Both the position numbers and the translations under genes were made by a program. The notes beneath the pieces were generated by a model. It did not search any database and was not told where the DNA came from. It saw only the letters and a list, made by a program, of their open reading frames with translations. A stretch of 20,813 nucleotides of DNA. It comes from JBGPYM01 sp041493205 (GTDB lineage Bacteria; Bacteroidota; Ignavibacteria; UBA10030; UBA6906). This document shows positions 6,292 to 14,483 of the stretch, piece by piece. Positions within the stretch are counted from its first letter, which is position 1. Every line of letters starts with the position of its first letter. Location of the stretch: assembly GCA_041493205.1 (NCBI GenBank), contig JBGPYM010000022.1, forward strand, positions 1 to 20,813, read 5' to 3'.

Positions 6292-8544
6292 ATGAGAAAC
6301 CCCGTTTCGCTCTTCCGGCAGTTCCTGCAGAATCTGGGGCCTGTAGAACAGGCTCAGATTGTCGCTTCAACCGCTGTTATTGTCTCCATGGCAACCATCA
6401 TCAGCGCCATGGTGGCGACAGGCCAGTCCCCCCGGTTGATGGATTTCATCAGCATTTTGACCGTCGGCACGATCGGGTTCACCAACGTCTATTTTTCCCT
6501 TCGTTACAGCCGTCAGCTGGATGAGCAGCGCCGTCAGCTCCTTGCCATGAACACCATCGCCGAGGCGGTGAACCGGGTGGTCGAGCTGGACGTCGTCCTT
6601 CAGACCGCCCTGGACAGGATTACCGAGCTTCTGGGAACCGACTACGGCTGGATTTACATGCTGGAAGGGGACACGCTGGTACAGAAGTGTTCGAAGGGAA
6701 CACAGAACGGATTTCTCCCCGCGAATGACGCCTCGTCGAAAGCCCCTGCCCTCTGGCTTCAGCAGCCGAGAATCCAACGCGAGCGCACGCACGAGCGCCT
6801 TGGTCGGATTGACCCCGCGTTCAAGGAGATGGGCATCCAGGTCTGGGCGTCGGTCCCCCTGAAAGTCAAGGATACCGTCGCGGGCGCCCTGATTGTGGCG
6901 GGTCGGGGCTATGAGATGTTCACGGAAAAACAGGCGGAGCTTGTTGAGGCGTTCGGAAACCAGATCAGCGTTGCGCTCAACAATGCAAGGCTTTTCGACC
7001 GCCTGAAGGAATCCGAAGAACAGTACATCGATCTCTTCGAGAATGCGCCTGACATTTATCTAAGCGTGAGCCGGCAGCACCTCGTCGTCGACTGCAACAC
7101 GACCGGGGCTGCGATCATGGGAAGGCCGAAAACGGACATCATCGGCAGACGTTTTGAGGAATTTTTCGTCGAGACACGGCGCGACGAGGTGCGGAAGCGC
7201 GTCGAAGAGATGTTCACCGAAGGACGCGGCCTGCGCGATCTGGAAGAACAGCTGCTGAAGCACGACGGGCTGCCGCTGACCGTCGCGCTCAGCTCCTCCC
7301 TGGTCTTCGATGAGAAGGGGGAGACCGTGAACGCGCGCATGGTTGCGCGGGACATCTCGGAGCGGAAAAAAATGGAGGGGGCGCTCCTCCATGCGCAGAA
7401 AATCGACAGCATCGGCAACCTGGCCGGCGGAATCGCCCATGACTTCAACAACATCCTTGCCGCCGTCCTTGGCTCCGCCTCGATCATGCGCCGGCGCCTG
7501 ACGGAAAAATCCAAACTCTACAAGTACGTTGAAATCATCGAGTCGTCCGCGCGACGCGGCTCTTCCCTGACGCGTCAGCTCCTGACATTCGCCCGCAAGA
7601 CCGAAACCATCGTTAAACCGGTCAATATCAACACCCTGATCGAGGAAACGCTCCATCTCTTTCAGCGAAGTGTCACCAAGGAAATCGAAGTTGTGACCAC
7701 CCTCTGCACGGATGTCGCGGCGGTGGACGGAGACGACGGCCAGATCCAGCAGGCTCTGCTCAATCTCTTCCTCAATGCGCGCGACGCCATGCCCCAGGGA
7801 GGGAAGCTGACCATTACGACGAACGTCACGATTGCCGATGCGCACACCACCAGCCAGTTTTCCTCGATTAAGCCGGGCCCGTTCGTGCTGATTCAGGTGG
7901 CTGATACCGGGGGCGGCATCGACCGGGACATCCAGAACCGGGTCTTCGAGCCTTTCTTTACGACCAAGGAATCCGGTACCGGGCTCGGGCTCTCCGTCGT
8001 CTACGGCGTTGTCCAGAGCCATGGGGGGTTCATCAACCTGGAGAGCGAGGTCAACCGCGGGACCACGTTTTCCGTGTACTTCCCCCGTTCCATGGGGCAC
8101 GCGCCGCTTGCGGCCCGTCAGCGACGACAACGCCTGCCGCACGGGAAGGAAAACATCCTTATCATCGACGATGAACTGAGCGTGTGTGAGATTGCGCGTG
8201 ACATGCTTGCCGGACTCGGCTACACCGTCTTCGTCGAGCATGACGGTAAATCCGGCGTGGACCTCTACCGCACGCGCCAGGCGATGATCGACCTGATTCT
8301 CCTCGACATCAACATGCCCGTGATGGGCGGGAAGCAGGCATTTGAAGTGCTTCGCACCATCAACCCCCGCGCGCGCATTCTCATCGTCACCGGCTATGGA
8401 CGCGAAGGCGTTGAAACCTCGAGTTTCTCAACCCAGGTCAACGGCTTCATGCAGAAGCCGTTCCTGCTTGAAATGCTCGCGCGCAAGGTCCGGGAGGTGC
8501 TCGATGAGCGGACGGCGGCGCCGGAGAAGGAGCCGGTGGCATGA
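6292..8544 (+). CDS. Membrane hybrid sensor histidine kinase (GAF-PAS-HisKA-HATPase-REC)
   Basis: A 750-residue two-component hybrid kinase. Two hydrophobic helices (about 23-43 and 50-70) with a short turn anchor it in the inner membrane with almost no periplasmic part. A GAF domain (about 98-235), a PAS domain (about 242-360), the dimerisation helix with phospho-acceptor H383 in GGIAHDFNN, and an ATPase domain with N495, the D-T-G-G-G loop and G-T-G-L-G-L follow. A C-terminal receiver has D626/D627, phospho-acceptor D672 in L-L-D-I-N-M-P, T700 and K722. Signals are therefore probably sensed in the cytoplasm or membrane, by a ligand not seen here. No separate output regulator is adjacent. 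The ATG at 6292 was preferred to the TTG one codon earlier. Its stop overlaps the next start (ATGA). Confidence 0.92.
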   Translation: MRNPVSLFRQFLQNLGPVEQAQIVASTAVIVSMATIISAMVATGQSPRLMDFISILTVGTIGFTNVYFSLRYSRQLDEQRRQLLAMNTIAEAVNRVVELDVVLQTALDRITELLGTDYGWIYMLEGDTLVQKCSKGTQNGFLPANDASSKAPALWLQQPRIQRERTHERLGRIDPAFKEMGIQVWASVPLKVKDTVAGALIVAGRGYEMFTEKQAELVEAFGNQISVALNNARLFDRLKESEEQYIDLFENAPDIYLSVSRQHLVVDCNTTGAAIMGRPKTDIIGRRFEEFFVETRRDEVRKRVEEMFTEGRGLRDLEEQLLKHDGLPLTVALSSSLVFDEKGETVNARMVARDISERKKMEGALLHAQKIDSIGNLAGGIAHDFNNILAAVLGSASIMRRRLTEKSKLYKYVEIIESSARRGSSLTRQLLTFARKTETIVKPVNINTLIEETLHLFQRSVTKEIEVVTTLCTDVAAVDGDDGQIQQALLNLFLNARDAMPQGGKLTITTNVTIADAHTTSQFSSIKPGPFVLIQVADTGGGIDRDIQNRVFEPFFTTKESGTGLGLSVVYGVVQSHGGFINLESEVNRGTTFSVYFPRSMGHAPLAARQRRQRLPHGKENILIIDDELSVCEIARDMLAGLGYTVFVEHDGKSGVDLYRTRQAMIDLILLDINMPVMGGKQAFEVLRTINPRARILIVTGYGREGVETSSFSTQVNGFMQKPFLLEMLARKVREVLDERTAAPEKEPVA

Positions 8545-9314
8545 AAACCTTCTTCGCAGAACTGCGCCACGCCCGCGAGGGAAAGAAGATGTCCCTCGCC
8601 GACATTGCCGACGCGACGCTGATCAACGTCAAACTTCTCGAGGCGATTGAACAGGGAAAAATCTCAATTCTCCCGCAGGCGTACGTCCGCGCATTCATCC
8701 GCGAATACGCATCTGCGGTTGGCCTTGATCCGGCTGCCACCATGCGCCGATTTGACGAAGCCATTGCCCGCGGTGCGGCGGAACAACCCCCGGCCGATCT
8801 TCCGCGACCTTCCCGGACACCGGCGGCAGGTGCGGCCGCCGCGTGGGAATCCCACCAGCTGCTGACGCCGCGCAATGCAACAATTGCAGGGGGCGTTGTC
8901 CTTGTCGTCCTCGTCCTGATTCTCATCGCGAACATGATCACCCCCCAGGCGGCCCCCCCCGCTCCGGAAATTCCCTTTCAGAGCGTCGTCAAGGAACATG
9001 AACGGCGCAACGCGCCCCCACCTGCACAGATTCTCCAGCACAGCGCGCCTCCTATCGACAGTCTCACGCTCTTCGCAGCGGTCACGGACACGGTCTGGGC
9101 CGCCGTTGCAATCGACAGCCTCCCGCCGCGCGAATATCTCTTCCGGCCGGGCAACAGGGCATCCTGGCGGGCGCGTGATCGCTTCATGCTGACGCTCGGC
9201 AACGCCGGAGGAATCCAGTTTACGCTGAACAAGAAGCCTCTTGGTGCGCTCGGCAGGCGTGGCAGCGTCGTGCACAATCTCCCCATCACACGGCAACACC
9301 TCACCGGACAGTAG
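8541..9314 (+). CDS. RodZ-like cytoskeletal/morphogenesis protein
   Basis: The 257-residue protein has the RodZ layout. An N-terminal Xre-type helix-turn-helix domain (about residues 5-70), which in RodZ binds MreB instead of DNA, is followed by a Pro/Ala-rich linker. One membrane helix spans about 114-132, and a periplasmic beta domain of the DUF4115 type (about 175-250) ends the protein. This N-in, C-out topology is typical of cell-shape proteins that tie the actin-like cytoskeleton to wall synthesis. It is shorter than E. coli RodZ (337 residues) because the periplasmic linker is short. The ATG overlaps the kinase stop by four bases, so the two are translationally coupled. No mreB is present in the window. 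Confidence 0.87.
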   Translation: MKTFFAELRHAREGKKMSLADIADATLINVKLLEAIEQGKISILPQAYVRAFIREYASAVGLDPAATMRRFDEAIARGAAEQPPADLPRPSRTPAAGAAAAWESHQLLTPRNATIAGGVVLVVLVLILIANMITPQAAPPAPEIPFQSVVKEHERRNAPPPAQILQHSAPPIDSLTLFAAVTDTVWAAVAIDSLPPREYLFRPGNRASWRARDRFMLTLGNAGGIQFTLNKKPLGALGRRGSVVHNLPITRQHLTGQ

Positions 9315-9316
9315 CG

Positions 9317-11329
9317 ATGCCCGCCCCACCCCCAAAAACTGCTCGCCGCGCCGAACATCTTCGCAAGGAACTGCACGATCATGATTACCGGTATTACGTG
9401 CTGGCGGAGCCGTCCATCGCCGACGAGAAGTATGACCGGCTCATGCGGGAGCTGCAGGATCTCGAGACACGGTACCCGGCATTGCGAACACCCGACTCCC
9501 CCACGCAGCGCGTCGGGGGCCAGCCTACGAAGGAGTTCGGCGCGGTGGTCCACGATCCGCCGATGCTCAGCCTTGCGAACACCTACTCCGAAGAGGAAAT
9601 CCGTGATTTCGACCGGCGGGTTCGGGAGCTCCTCGAGGTGGGGGATGAGCCGGCATACGTTGCCGAGCTCAAGTTTGACGGCGTCGCAATTGCCCTCACC
9701 TACCGGGACGGCGTGCTGGTCCGGGGAGCCACGCGGGGCGACGGCACGCAGGGAGACGACATCACGAATAACCTGCGCACGGTCCGTTCACTCCCGCTCC
9801 AGGTGCGAGCGCGCGAAAAGGGGCTTCTGGATTTCGAGGTCCGCGGAGAGGCGTTCATGCACAGAAAGGATTTTGATGCCATGAACGCGCAGCGGGCTTC
9901 GGGCGGGGAGAAAACCTTCATCAACCCCCGCAATGCCACCGCGGGCACGCTGAAGATGCAGGACCCGAAGGTGGTTGCAGCCCGCCCGGTCAGAATGTAC
10001 GCGTATTACCTGTCGTCCGCCGGCAAGGGGCGCACCTCCCATGCGGCCAACCTCGGGATTCTCCGCAGGCTCGGTTTTCCCGTCAATGAACATACACGCA
10101 CCTGCACGACGATCGATGAGGTCATCGCATTCTGGAAGCGCTGGGAGCAGCGGCGCGACACGCTGCCGTACGATATCGACGGAGTTGTCATCAAGGTTGA
10201 CAGCCTTGCGCAACAGGACCGGTTGGGCACCATCGCAAAGAGCCCGCGGTGGGCTGTCGCGTTCAAGTTCGCATCACGGAAGGCCGAAACCCGCCTGAAC
10301 GGTATCCTCATTCAGGTGGGCCGCGTCGGCACGGTGACACCCGTGGCTGAACTGGAACCGGTCTTCGTCGGGGGAACGACCGTTGCGCGCGCAACCCTGC
10401 ACAATATCGATTACATTACCTCCCTCGACCTCCGGGTGGGTGACACCGTCATCGTGGAAAAGGGGGGCGACGTCATTCCGAAAATCAGCGGCATCGTCGC
10501 GGCGAAACGGCCCAGGGGGACCGCCCCGTTTGTGATGCCGAAAACCTGCCCGGCGTGCGGTGAACGCATTTACCGCTCCGACGACGAGGCAAACTATTTT
10601 TGTGAAAACTCGGAATGCCCCGCCCAGGTGAGGGGCCGGATCGAACATTTTGCCTCCCGGGGGGCGATGGATATCGAGGGGCTCGGGGAAGCGGCGGTTG
10701 AGCAACTGGTCAGCCTGGGGCTCGCGAAGAACATTGCCGACCTGTATGCGCTCCGCGACAGGAAGAAACAGCTGGTTGCCCTCGAACGATGGGGGGAAAA
10801 GAGCACGCAGAATCTCCTCGACGCGATCGAGGCGAGCAAGAAGCAGCCGTTCCACCGGGTCCTCTTCGGGCTCGGCATCAGGCATGTGGGTGCAGGCGTT
10901 GCAAAGGTCCTTGCGGCCAGCTTCCCTTCGATCGGCGCGTTGCAGGATGCGACCGAGGAAGAGCTCCGGTCAACGTCGCAGGTCGGTCCCACGATTGCAG
11001 AAAGCATTGTGCACTTCTTCGCGGATAAGCACAACCGCGACACTGTCCGCCGGCTCACCAACGCGGGGTGCACGATGTCCGCCGCGGTTGCACGCAGGGG
11101 AAAGGCCCTCAAGGGAAAATCGTTTGTCCTGACCGGTACGCTGCCGGGCCGGACGCGCGAGGAAGCCACTGCGTTGATCGAGGAGCATGGGGGAACGGTA
11201 TCATCGTCCGTAAGCAAGAACACCAGCTACGTGCTTGCCGGCGATGCGGCCGGCTCCAAACTCGCAAAGGCCCGTTCCCTCGGCGTGAAGGTCATCGACG
11301 AGGCGGATCTCCTGCGTATGCTGAAATGA
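9317..11329 (+). CDS. ligA: NAD-dependent DNA ligase LigA
   Basis: A full-length (670-residue) bacterial DNA ligase that seals nicks between Okazaki fragments and in repair using NAD+. The N-terminal Ia region has the D-Y-R-Y-Y nicotinamide-site motif near residues 23-27. The adenylation motif K-F-D-G places the AMP-accepting lysine at K119. An OB domain follows, then a four-cysteine zinc finger (C411, C414, C429, C434), helix-hairpin-helix repeats (about 440-580) and a C-terminal BRCT domain (about 592-670). Every expected part is intact. The ATG lies two bases after the RodZ-like stop with no clear Shine-Dalgarno sequence, so it probably depends on reinitiation. It is essential in most bacteria, which suggests the operon is constitutively read. 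Confidence 0.97.
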   Translation: MPAPPPKTARRAEHLRKELHDHDYRYYVLAEPSIADEKYDRLMRELQDLETRYPALRTPDSPTQRVGGQPTKEFGAVVHDPPMLSLANTYSEEEIRDFDRRVRELLEVGDEPAYVAELKFDGVAIALTYRDGVLVRGATRGDGTQGDDITNNLRTVRSLPLQVRAREKGLLDFEVRGEAFMHRKDFDAMNAQRASGGEKTFINPRNATAGTLKMQDPKVVAARPVRMYAYYLSSAGKGRTSHAANLGILRRLGFPVNEHTRTCTTIDEVIAFWKRWEQRRDTLPYDIDGVVIKVDSLAQQDRLGTIAKSPRWAVAFKFASRKAETRLNGILIQVGRVGTVTPVAELEPVFVGGTTVARATLHNIDYITSLDLRVGDTVIVEKGGDVIPKISGIVAAKRPRGTAPFVMPKTCPACGERIYRSDDEANYFCENSECPAQVRGRIEHFASRGAMDIEGLGEAAVEQLVSLGLAKNIADLYALRDRKKQLVALERWGEKSTQNLLDAIEASKKQPFHRVLFGLGIRHVGAGVAKVLAASFPSIGALQDATEEELRSTSQVGPTIAESIVHFFADKHNRDTVRRLTNAGCTMSAAVARRGKALKGKSFVLTGTLPGRTREEATALIEEHGGTVSSSVSKNTSYVLAGDAAGSKLAKARSLGVKVIDEADLLRMLK

Positions 11330-11336
11330 GGCCCTG

Positions 11337-11894
11337 ATGCTCGAACCGCTCCGCCGCTCCCTTGGCATGCGCATCGCGAAGTTTCGGTTCCGGAAACTGC
11401 ACGAACGGGTGCAATCGTTCACGCACCTCCTCCCCTCCGCAGGGACGGCGCTGGTCATCATGCCTCTGTCCGCGGAGGAGGCTGGCGACCACACAAACGT
11501 CCTCTCCCTCTTCCGGAAGCACTTCCCCCCCGAGAACCTCACGGTGCTCACCCCTGCACTGCGCGAGAAGATCGAGCGGCTTCTCCCCCGCAGCCGTGTG
11601 ATCACGATTGCTCCGGACGAGACGTCATTCCTGTATATTCCCCGCCAGGTCGTCCTCGACCGCGTTCATGCCCGGCAGTATGACATCGCTGTCGATCTCA
11701 ATCTTGACTTCATGCTTCCGTCCGCCTATATTTGTAGGGAAAGCAACGCGCGAGTGCGCGTTGGGCGATCCGGACCGCATGCCGACACCTTCTTCAATTT
11801 TCAGGTGCGCCTGGATCCGTCGTCACAGAAGGGGGACGCATACGGGCGTCTCGTGCAATGCCTCCAGATGTTTTTTGCCGGAGAGGGCGTATGA
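11337..11894 (+). CDS. Hypothetical protein resembling a glycosyltransferase family 9 N-domain
   Basis: A 185-residue protein I do not recognise with certainty. It alternates predicted strands and helices: a buried strand A-L-V-I-M-P-L near 38-44, another at T-V-L-T-P, then Y-D-I-A-V-D-L-N-L-D-F near 115-125. A following stretch reads R-x-S-N-A-R-V-R-V-G-R-S-G. That pattern, a family-9 heptosyltransferase-like first Rossmann half ending in a strand and an S-x-A-x-x-R-V-G turn, is also what I recall of small Bacteroidota DUF6913-type proteins. The second, sugar-nucleotide-binding half of a real GT9 enzyme is absent, so catalysis alone is unlikely. The ATG at 11337 has GAGG five bases upstream, and its stop overlaps the STAS start (ATGA). 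Function unknown. Confidence 0.5.
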   Translation: MLEPLRRSLGMRIAKFRFRKLHERVQSFTHLLPSAGTALVIMPLSAEEAGDHTNVLSLFRKHFPPENLTVLTPALREKIERLLPRSRVITIAPDETSFLYIPRQVVLDRVHARQYDIAVDLNLDFMLPSAYICRESNARVRVGRSGPHADTFFNFQVRLDPSSQKGDAYGRLVQCLQMFFAGEGV

Positions 11895-12214
11895 AGTTCG
11901 ACGTGACGCACAACAGCACTTCCACAACCCTGAAACTCAAGGAGAAGAAGCTCGATTCTTCGATCGCTCCTGAACTGAAGGGAGAGTTTCTTCTGATCTG
12001 CACTCCGAAGGTCGAAACGCTTGTCGTCGATCTTGCCGAGGTGGATTTCTGCGACAGCAGCGGTTTGAGCGCCCTGCTCATCGCAGAGCGGAAAATGAAG
12101 GAACACGGTGGCAAGGTCCGGTTGTTGCATGTGCACAAGAAAGTCACCGGACTTCTCAAGATATCGATGCTCGACCGGCTCTTCGAAATACAGGAGGCCG
12201 CCGTCAAGCACTGA
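11891..12214 (+). CDS. STAS-domain anti-anti-sigma factor-like protein
   Basis: This 107-residue protein is a single STAS domain of the SpoIIAA/RsbV type. After two N-terminal strands it reads V-V-D-L-A-E-V-D-F-C-D-S-S-G-L-S-A-L-L, in which the D-S-S-G serines (S56, S57) mark the usual phosphorylation site. In the family, the unphosphorylated form binds an anti-sigma kinase and frees a sigma factor, or acts within other partner-switching and lipid-transport complexes. The in-frame GTG-like extension back to 11858 lies inside the previous gene; I chose the ATG at 11891, which overlaps that stop by four bases and has GGAGAGGG just before it. No anti-sigma kinase, PP2C phosphatase or sigma factor is in the window, so its partner is unknown. 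Confidence 0.85.
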   Translation: MKFDVTHNSTSTTLKLKEKKLDSSIAPELKGEFLLICTPKVETLVVDLAEVDFCDSSGLSALLIAERKMKEHGGKVRLLHVHKKVTGLLKISMLDRLFEIQEAAVKH

Positions 12215-12273
12215 CTCCCCCGCACCCCGCGTCCCCCTTTCGCCCCTCCCTCCTGCACCATTCCGCCGGACCC
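12215..12273. other. C-rich convergent intergenic gap, no hairpin terminator
   Basis: This 59-base gap separates the converging stop codons of the STAS and pyruvate kinase genes. On the plus strand it contains about 37 C and only 8 G by hand count, with no inverted repeat followed by T residues on either strand. High C and low G is the composition of Rho-loading sites, so Rho-dependent termination of the plus-strand unit is plausible but not shown. Confidence 0.35.
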
Positions 12274-13713
12274 TTACCCGATCTTTTCCACCTTGATGAA
12301 GTTTGTCGATCCGCGCGCGAAGAAGGGCTGACCTGCGAGCAGGACGATATATTCTCCCCGGTGCACCAACCCGGAGGCAATGAGCCGTTCCTGAACCTTT
12401 GCGAGCGCGCGATCGGAGTCCTCATCGAGATGGTCCATCAGCATCCCGCGCACCCCCCAATAGATGTTGAGCATCCGGAGCGTTTTCGGGCTGTCAGTAA
12501 TTGCGATGATCTGCGGGTCGGGCCTGTAGCGCGCGAGGACGCGCGCAGTCTGGCCTGAATTTGTCACGGTGACAATTGCCGCAGCCCGCATCTGGTCCGC
12601 GAGCACGCAGGCCGACCGTCCCAGCGCCTCATGCCGGTCAGCGACGACCGACCGGTGGTCCGTGCTCAGCGTCGAGGGGGAGAGCCGTTCGGATTCCACC
12701 TTGCGGATGATCCTCTCCATGATGCGGACCGCCTCCAGGGGATACTTCCCCACCGAGGTCTCCCCGCTGAGCATCACCGCGTCCCCTCCGTCCATGACCG
12801 CGTTGGCGACATCACTGGCTTCCGCCCGTGTGGGTGTCGGGTTGGTCACCATGGACTCGAGCATCTGCGTCGCCACGATCACCGGTTTCCCCGCATTATT
12901 GCAGCGCCGTATGATCATTTTTTGAAGGACGGGCACGTCTTCCGGCGGAAGCTCGACGCCCAGATCACCCCGGGCAACCATGATTCCGTCCGACTCGGCG
13001 ATGATCTCGTCGATATTCGCAATTGCCTGTGGTTTCTCGATCTTCGCGATCACCGGCACGCGCGCCCCCTGGGGTTGCCGCGCTGTCATGGCCGCGCGAA
13101 GCTGCCGCACATCGTCGGCTGTCCGGACGAACGAGAGCGCGACAAAATCAATGTCCTGTTCAAAACCGAACGCCAGATCCGCCAGGTCCTTTTCCGTGAA
13201 CGACGGTGCGCTCACCGCAACTCCCGGCAGATTAATCCCCTTGTGCGCGGACAGCGTGCCGCCCACAACTACTTCGCAGATCACATCGGATCCCTTCACC
13301 TCCCGCACGCGGAGGCGCAGCTTCCCGTCGTCCAGCAGCAGATCCGCTCCGGGGTGAACGTCCCCCGGCAATCCCGTGTAGGTCGTCGACACGCGTCCCG
13401 GACCGCCTTCCACCGGTTCGGTGGTGATGATGAGCTGTTCCCCAGGCTTCAGCTCTATGGAAGGGGTGCGGAGGGCGCCGATCCGTATTTTAGGCCCCTG
13501 GAGATCCTGCAGGATCGCAGTTTCGATGCCGGTACGCCGTACCGCTTCGCGGACATTCTTCACCGCCAGCGCGTGATCCTCGCGTGTCCCATGGGAAAAA
13601 TTCAATCTGGCGACATCCATGCCTGCACGGAGGAGGTCCGCGATTGTCTCAACGGTGCTGGAAGCCGGTCCCAGCGTGCAGATAATCCGTGTTTTGCCCT
13701 CCCGTTCGGTCAT
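12274..13713 (-). CDS. pyk: Pyruvate kinase
   Basis: The 479-residue enzyme makes pyruvate and ATP from phosphoenolpyruvate and ADP, the last step of glycolysis. The family residues are in place: R-L-N-F-S-H-G with R36, N38 and S40, the I-A-K-I-E segment with catalytic K224 and E226, D250 in A-R-G-D-L-G-V-E for the metal ion, and T282 in A-T-Q-M-L-E-S. The B domain (about 80-175) and the C-terminal regulatory domain (about 345-479) are both present, and the length is typical of bacterial single-domain-set enzymes without the extra PEP-utiliser domain. The ATG at 13713 overlaps the sirtuin stop by four bases, so glycolytic enzyme and deacylase are made from one message. It is the last gene of the rightmost operon. 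Confidence 0.97.
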   Translation of the reverse strand: MTEREGKTRIICTLGPASSTVETIADLLRAGMDVARLNFSHGTREDHALAVKNVREAVRRTGIETAILQDLQGPKIRIGALRTPSIELKPGEQLIITTEPVEGGPGRVSTTYTGLPGDVHPGADLLLDDGKLRLRVREVKGSDVICEVVVGGTLSAHKGINLPGVAVSAPSFTEKDLADLAFGFEQDIDFVALSFVRTADDVRQLRAAMTARQPQGARVPVIAKIEKPQAIANIDEIIAESDGIMVARGDLGVELPPEDVPVLQKMIIRRCNNAGKPVIVATQMLESMVTNPTPTRAEASDVANAVMDGGDAVMLSGETSVGKYPLEAVRIMERIIRKVESERLSPSTLSTDHRSVVADRHEALGRSACVLADQMRAAAIVTVTNSGQTARVLARYRPDPQIIAITDSPKTLRMLNIYWGVRGMLMDHLDEDSDRALAKVQERLIASGLVHRGEYIVLLAGQPFFARGSTNFIKVEKIG

Positions 13714-14483
13714 GGCTGCTTCCCCGTTGTGGATACCCCGCGCACGCGGACAAGCTCATCACAAAGCAGAGGCAGGATCGTTCCCGATGGCCCCTGGAGA
13801 AACTCATCCACCAGCGGTGTGAGCGGGGTCGGCTCGGGGTTGATCTCGACCAGATATGCACCGGATTGCTTTGCCACGCGGGGGATCGACGCTGCGGGAT
13901 ATACCAGTGCCGACGTGCCGATCGAGAGGAAGATGTCCGCGCCTTCCGCCGCGCGGATGGACGCATCCCATTCCTCTTCGGGCAGCATCTCGCCAAACCA
14001 GACGACATCCGGACGAATGAGCCCGCCGCACTGTTCGCACTCCGGTACGCCGGGCTTGCCCAGCACGACGTCGTTCCCGTAGGCCGTTCCGCATTTCATG
14101 CAATAATTGCGTTCGATGTTCCCGTGCAGCTCGTACACTGTCCTGCTCCCTGCCCGCCGGTGGAGATTGTCAATATTCTGCGTGATGACTGCACAGTGAG
14201 GTATGATCTCCTCCATGCGCGCGAGCGCGTCATGCCCCGGATTCGGCCTGATGCCGGCGATTATCTTCTTCCTGTGGGCGTACCATTCCCACACGAGAGC
14301 GGGATTTCTGATGAATGCATCCATGCTGGCGAGTTCCTCTGGCTTGAATTTCGCCCAGATGCCCTCCGGACCCCGGAAGGTCGGTACACCGCTCTCCGCG
14401 GATATCCCCGCTCCCGTGAACGCTACTATCGACGTTGCACTGCGCAGGCGGTCGGAAAGTGCCGGTGAAGGTGCGGCGCTCAT
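13710..14483 (-). CDS. Sir2 NAD-dependent protein deacylase (class III-type)
   Basis: A 257-residue sirtuin that removes acyl groups from lysines using NAD+. It shows GAGISAESGVPTFRG (about 24-38), T-Q-N-I-D-N-L-H (101-108), catalytic H120 and a zinc site C128-x2-C131 with C149-x2-C152. Y68 and R71 form the W-Y-x2-R pair that in SIRT5 and E. coli CobB binds acidic acyl groups, so desuccinylase or demalonylase activity is expected beside deacetylase; that step is inference. Length is normal for a bacterial enzyme with little extension. Its start overlaps the acylase stop and its stop overlaps the pyruvate kinase start, both as ATGA, giving strict coupling. The name cobB would be reasonable. 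Confidence 0.94.
   Translation of the reverse strand: MSAAPSPALSDRLRSATSIVAFTGAGISAESGVPTFRGPEGIWAKFKPEELASMDAFIRNPALVWEWYAHRKKIIAGIRPNPGHDALARMEEIIPHCAVITQNIDNLHRRAGSRTVYELHGNIERNYCMKCGTAYGNDVVLGKPGVPECEQCGGLIRPDVVWFGEMLPEEEWDASIRAAEGADIFLSIGTSALVYPAASIPRVAKQSGAYLVEINPEPTPLTPLVDEFLQGPSGTILPLLCDELVRVRGVSTTGKQP

Noticed and set aside
7060..8241. 393-residue minus-strand open frame
   Set aside because: It is antisense to the hybrid kinase; the kinase frame carries all the motifs.
12631..14082. 483-residue plus-strand open frame
   Set aside because: It is antisense to pyruvate kinase and the sirtuin, both clear from motifs, has no recognisable domain and is typical of GC-rich shadow frames.
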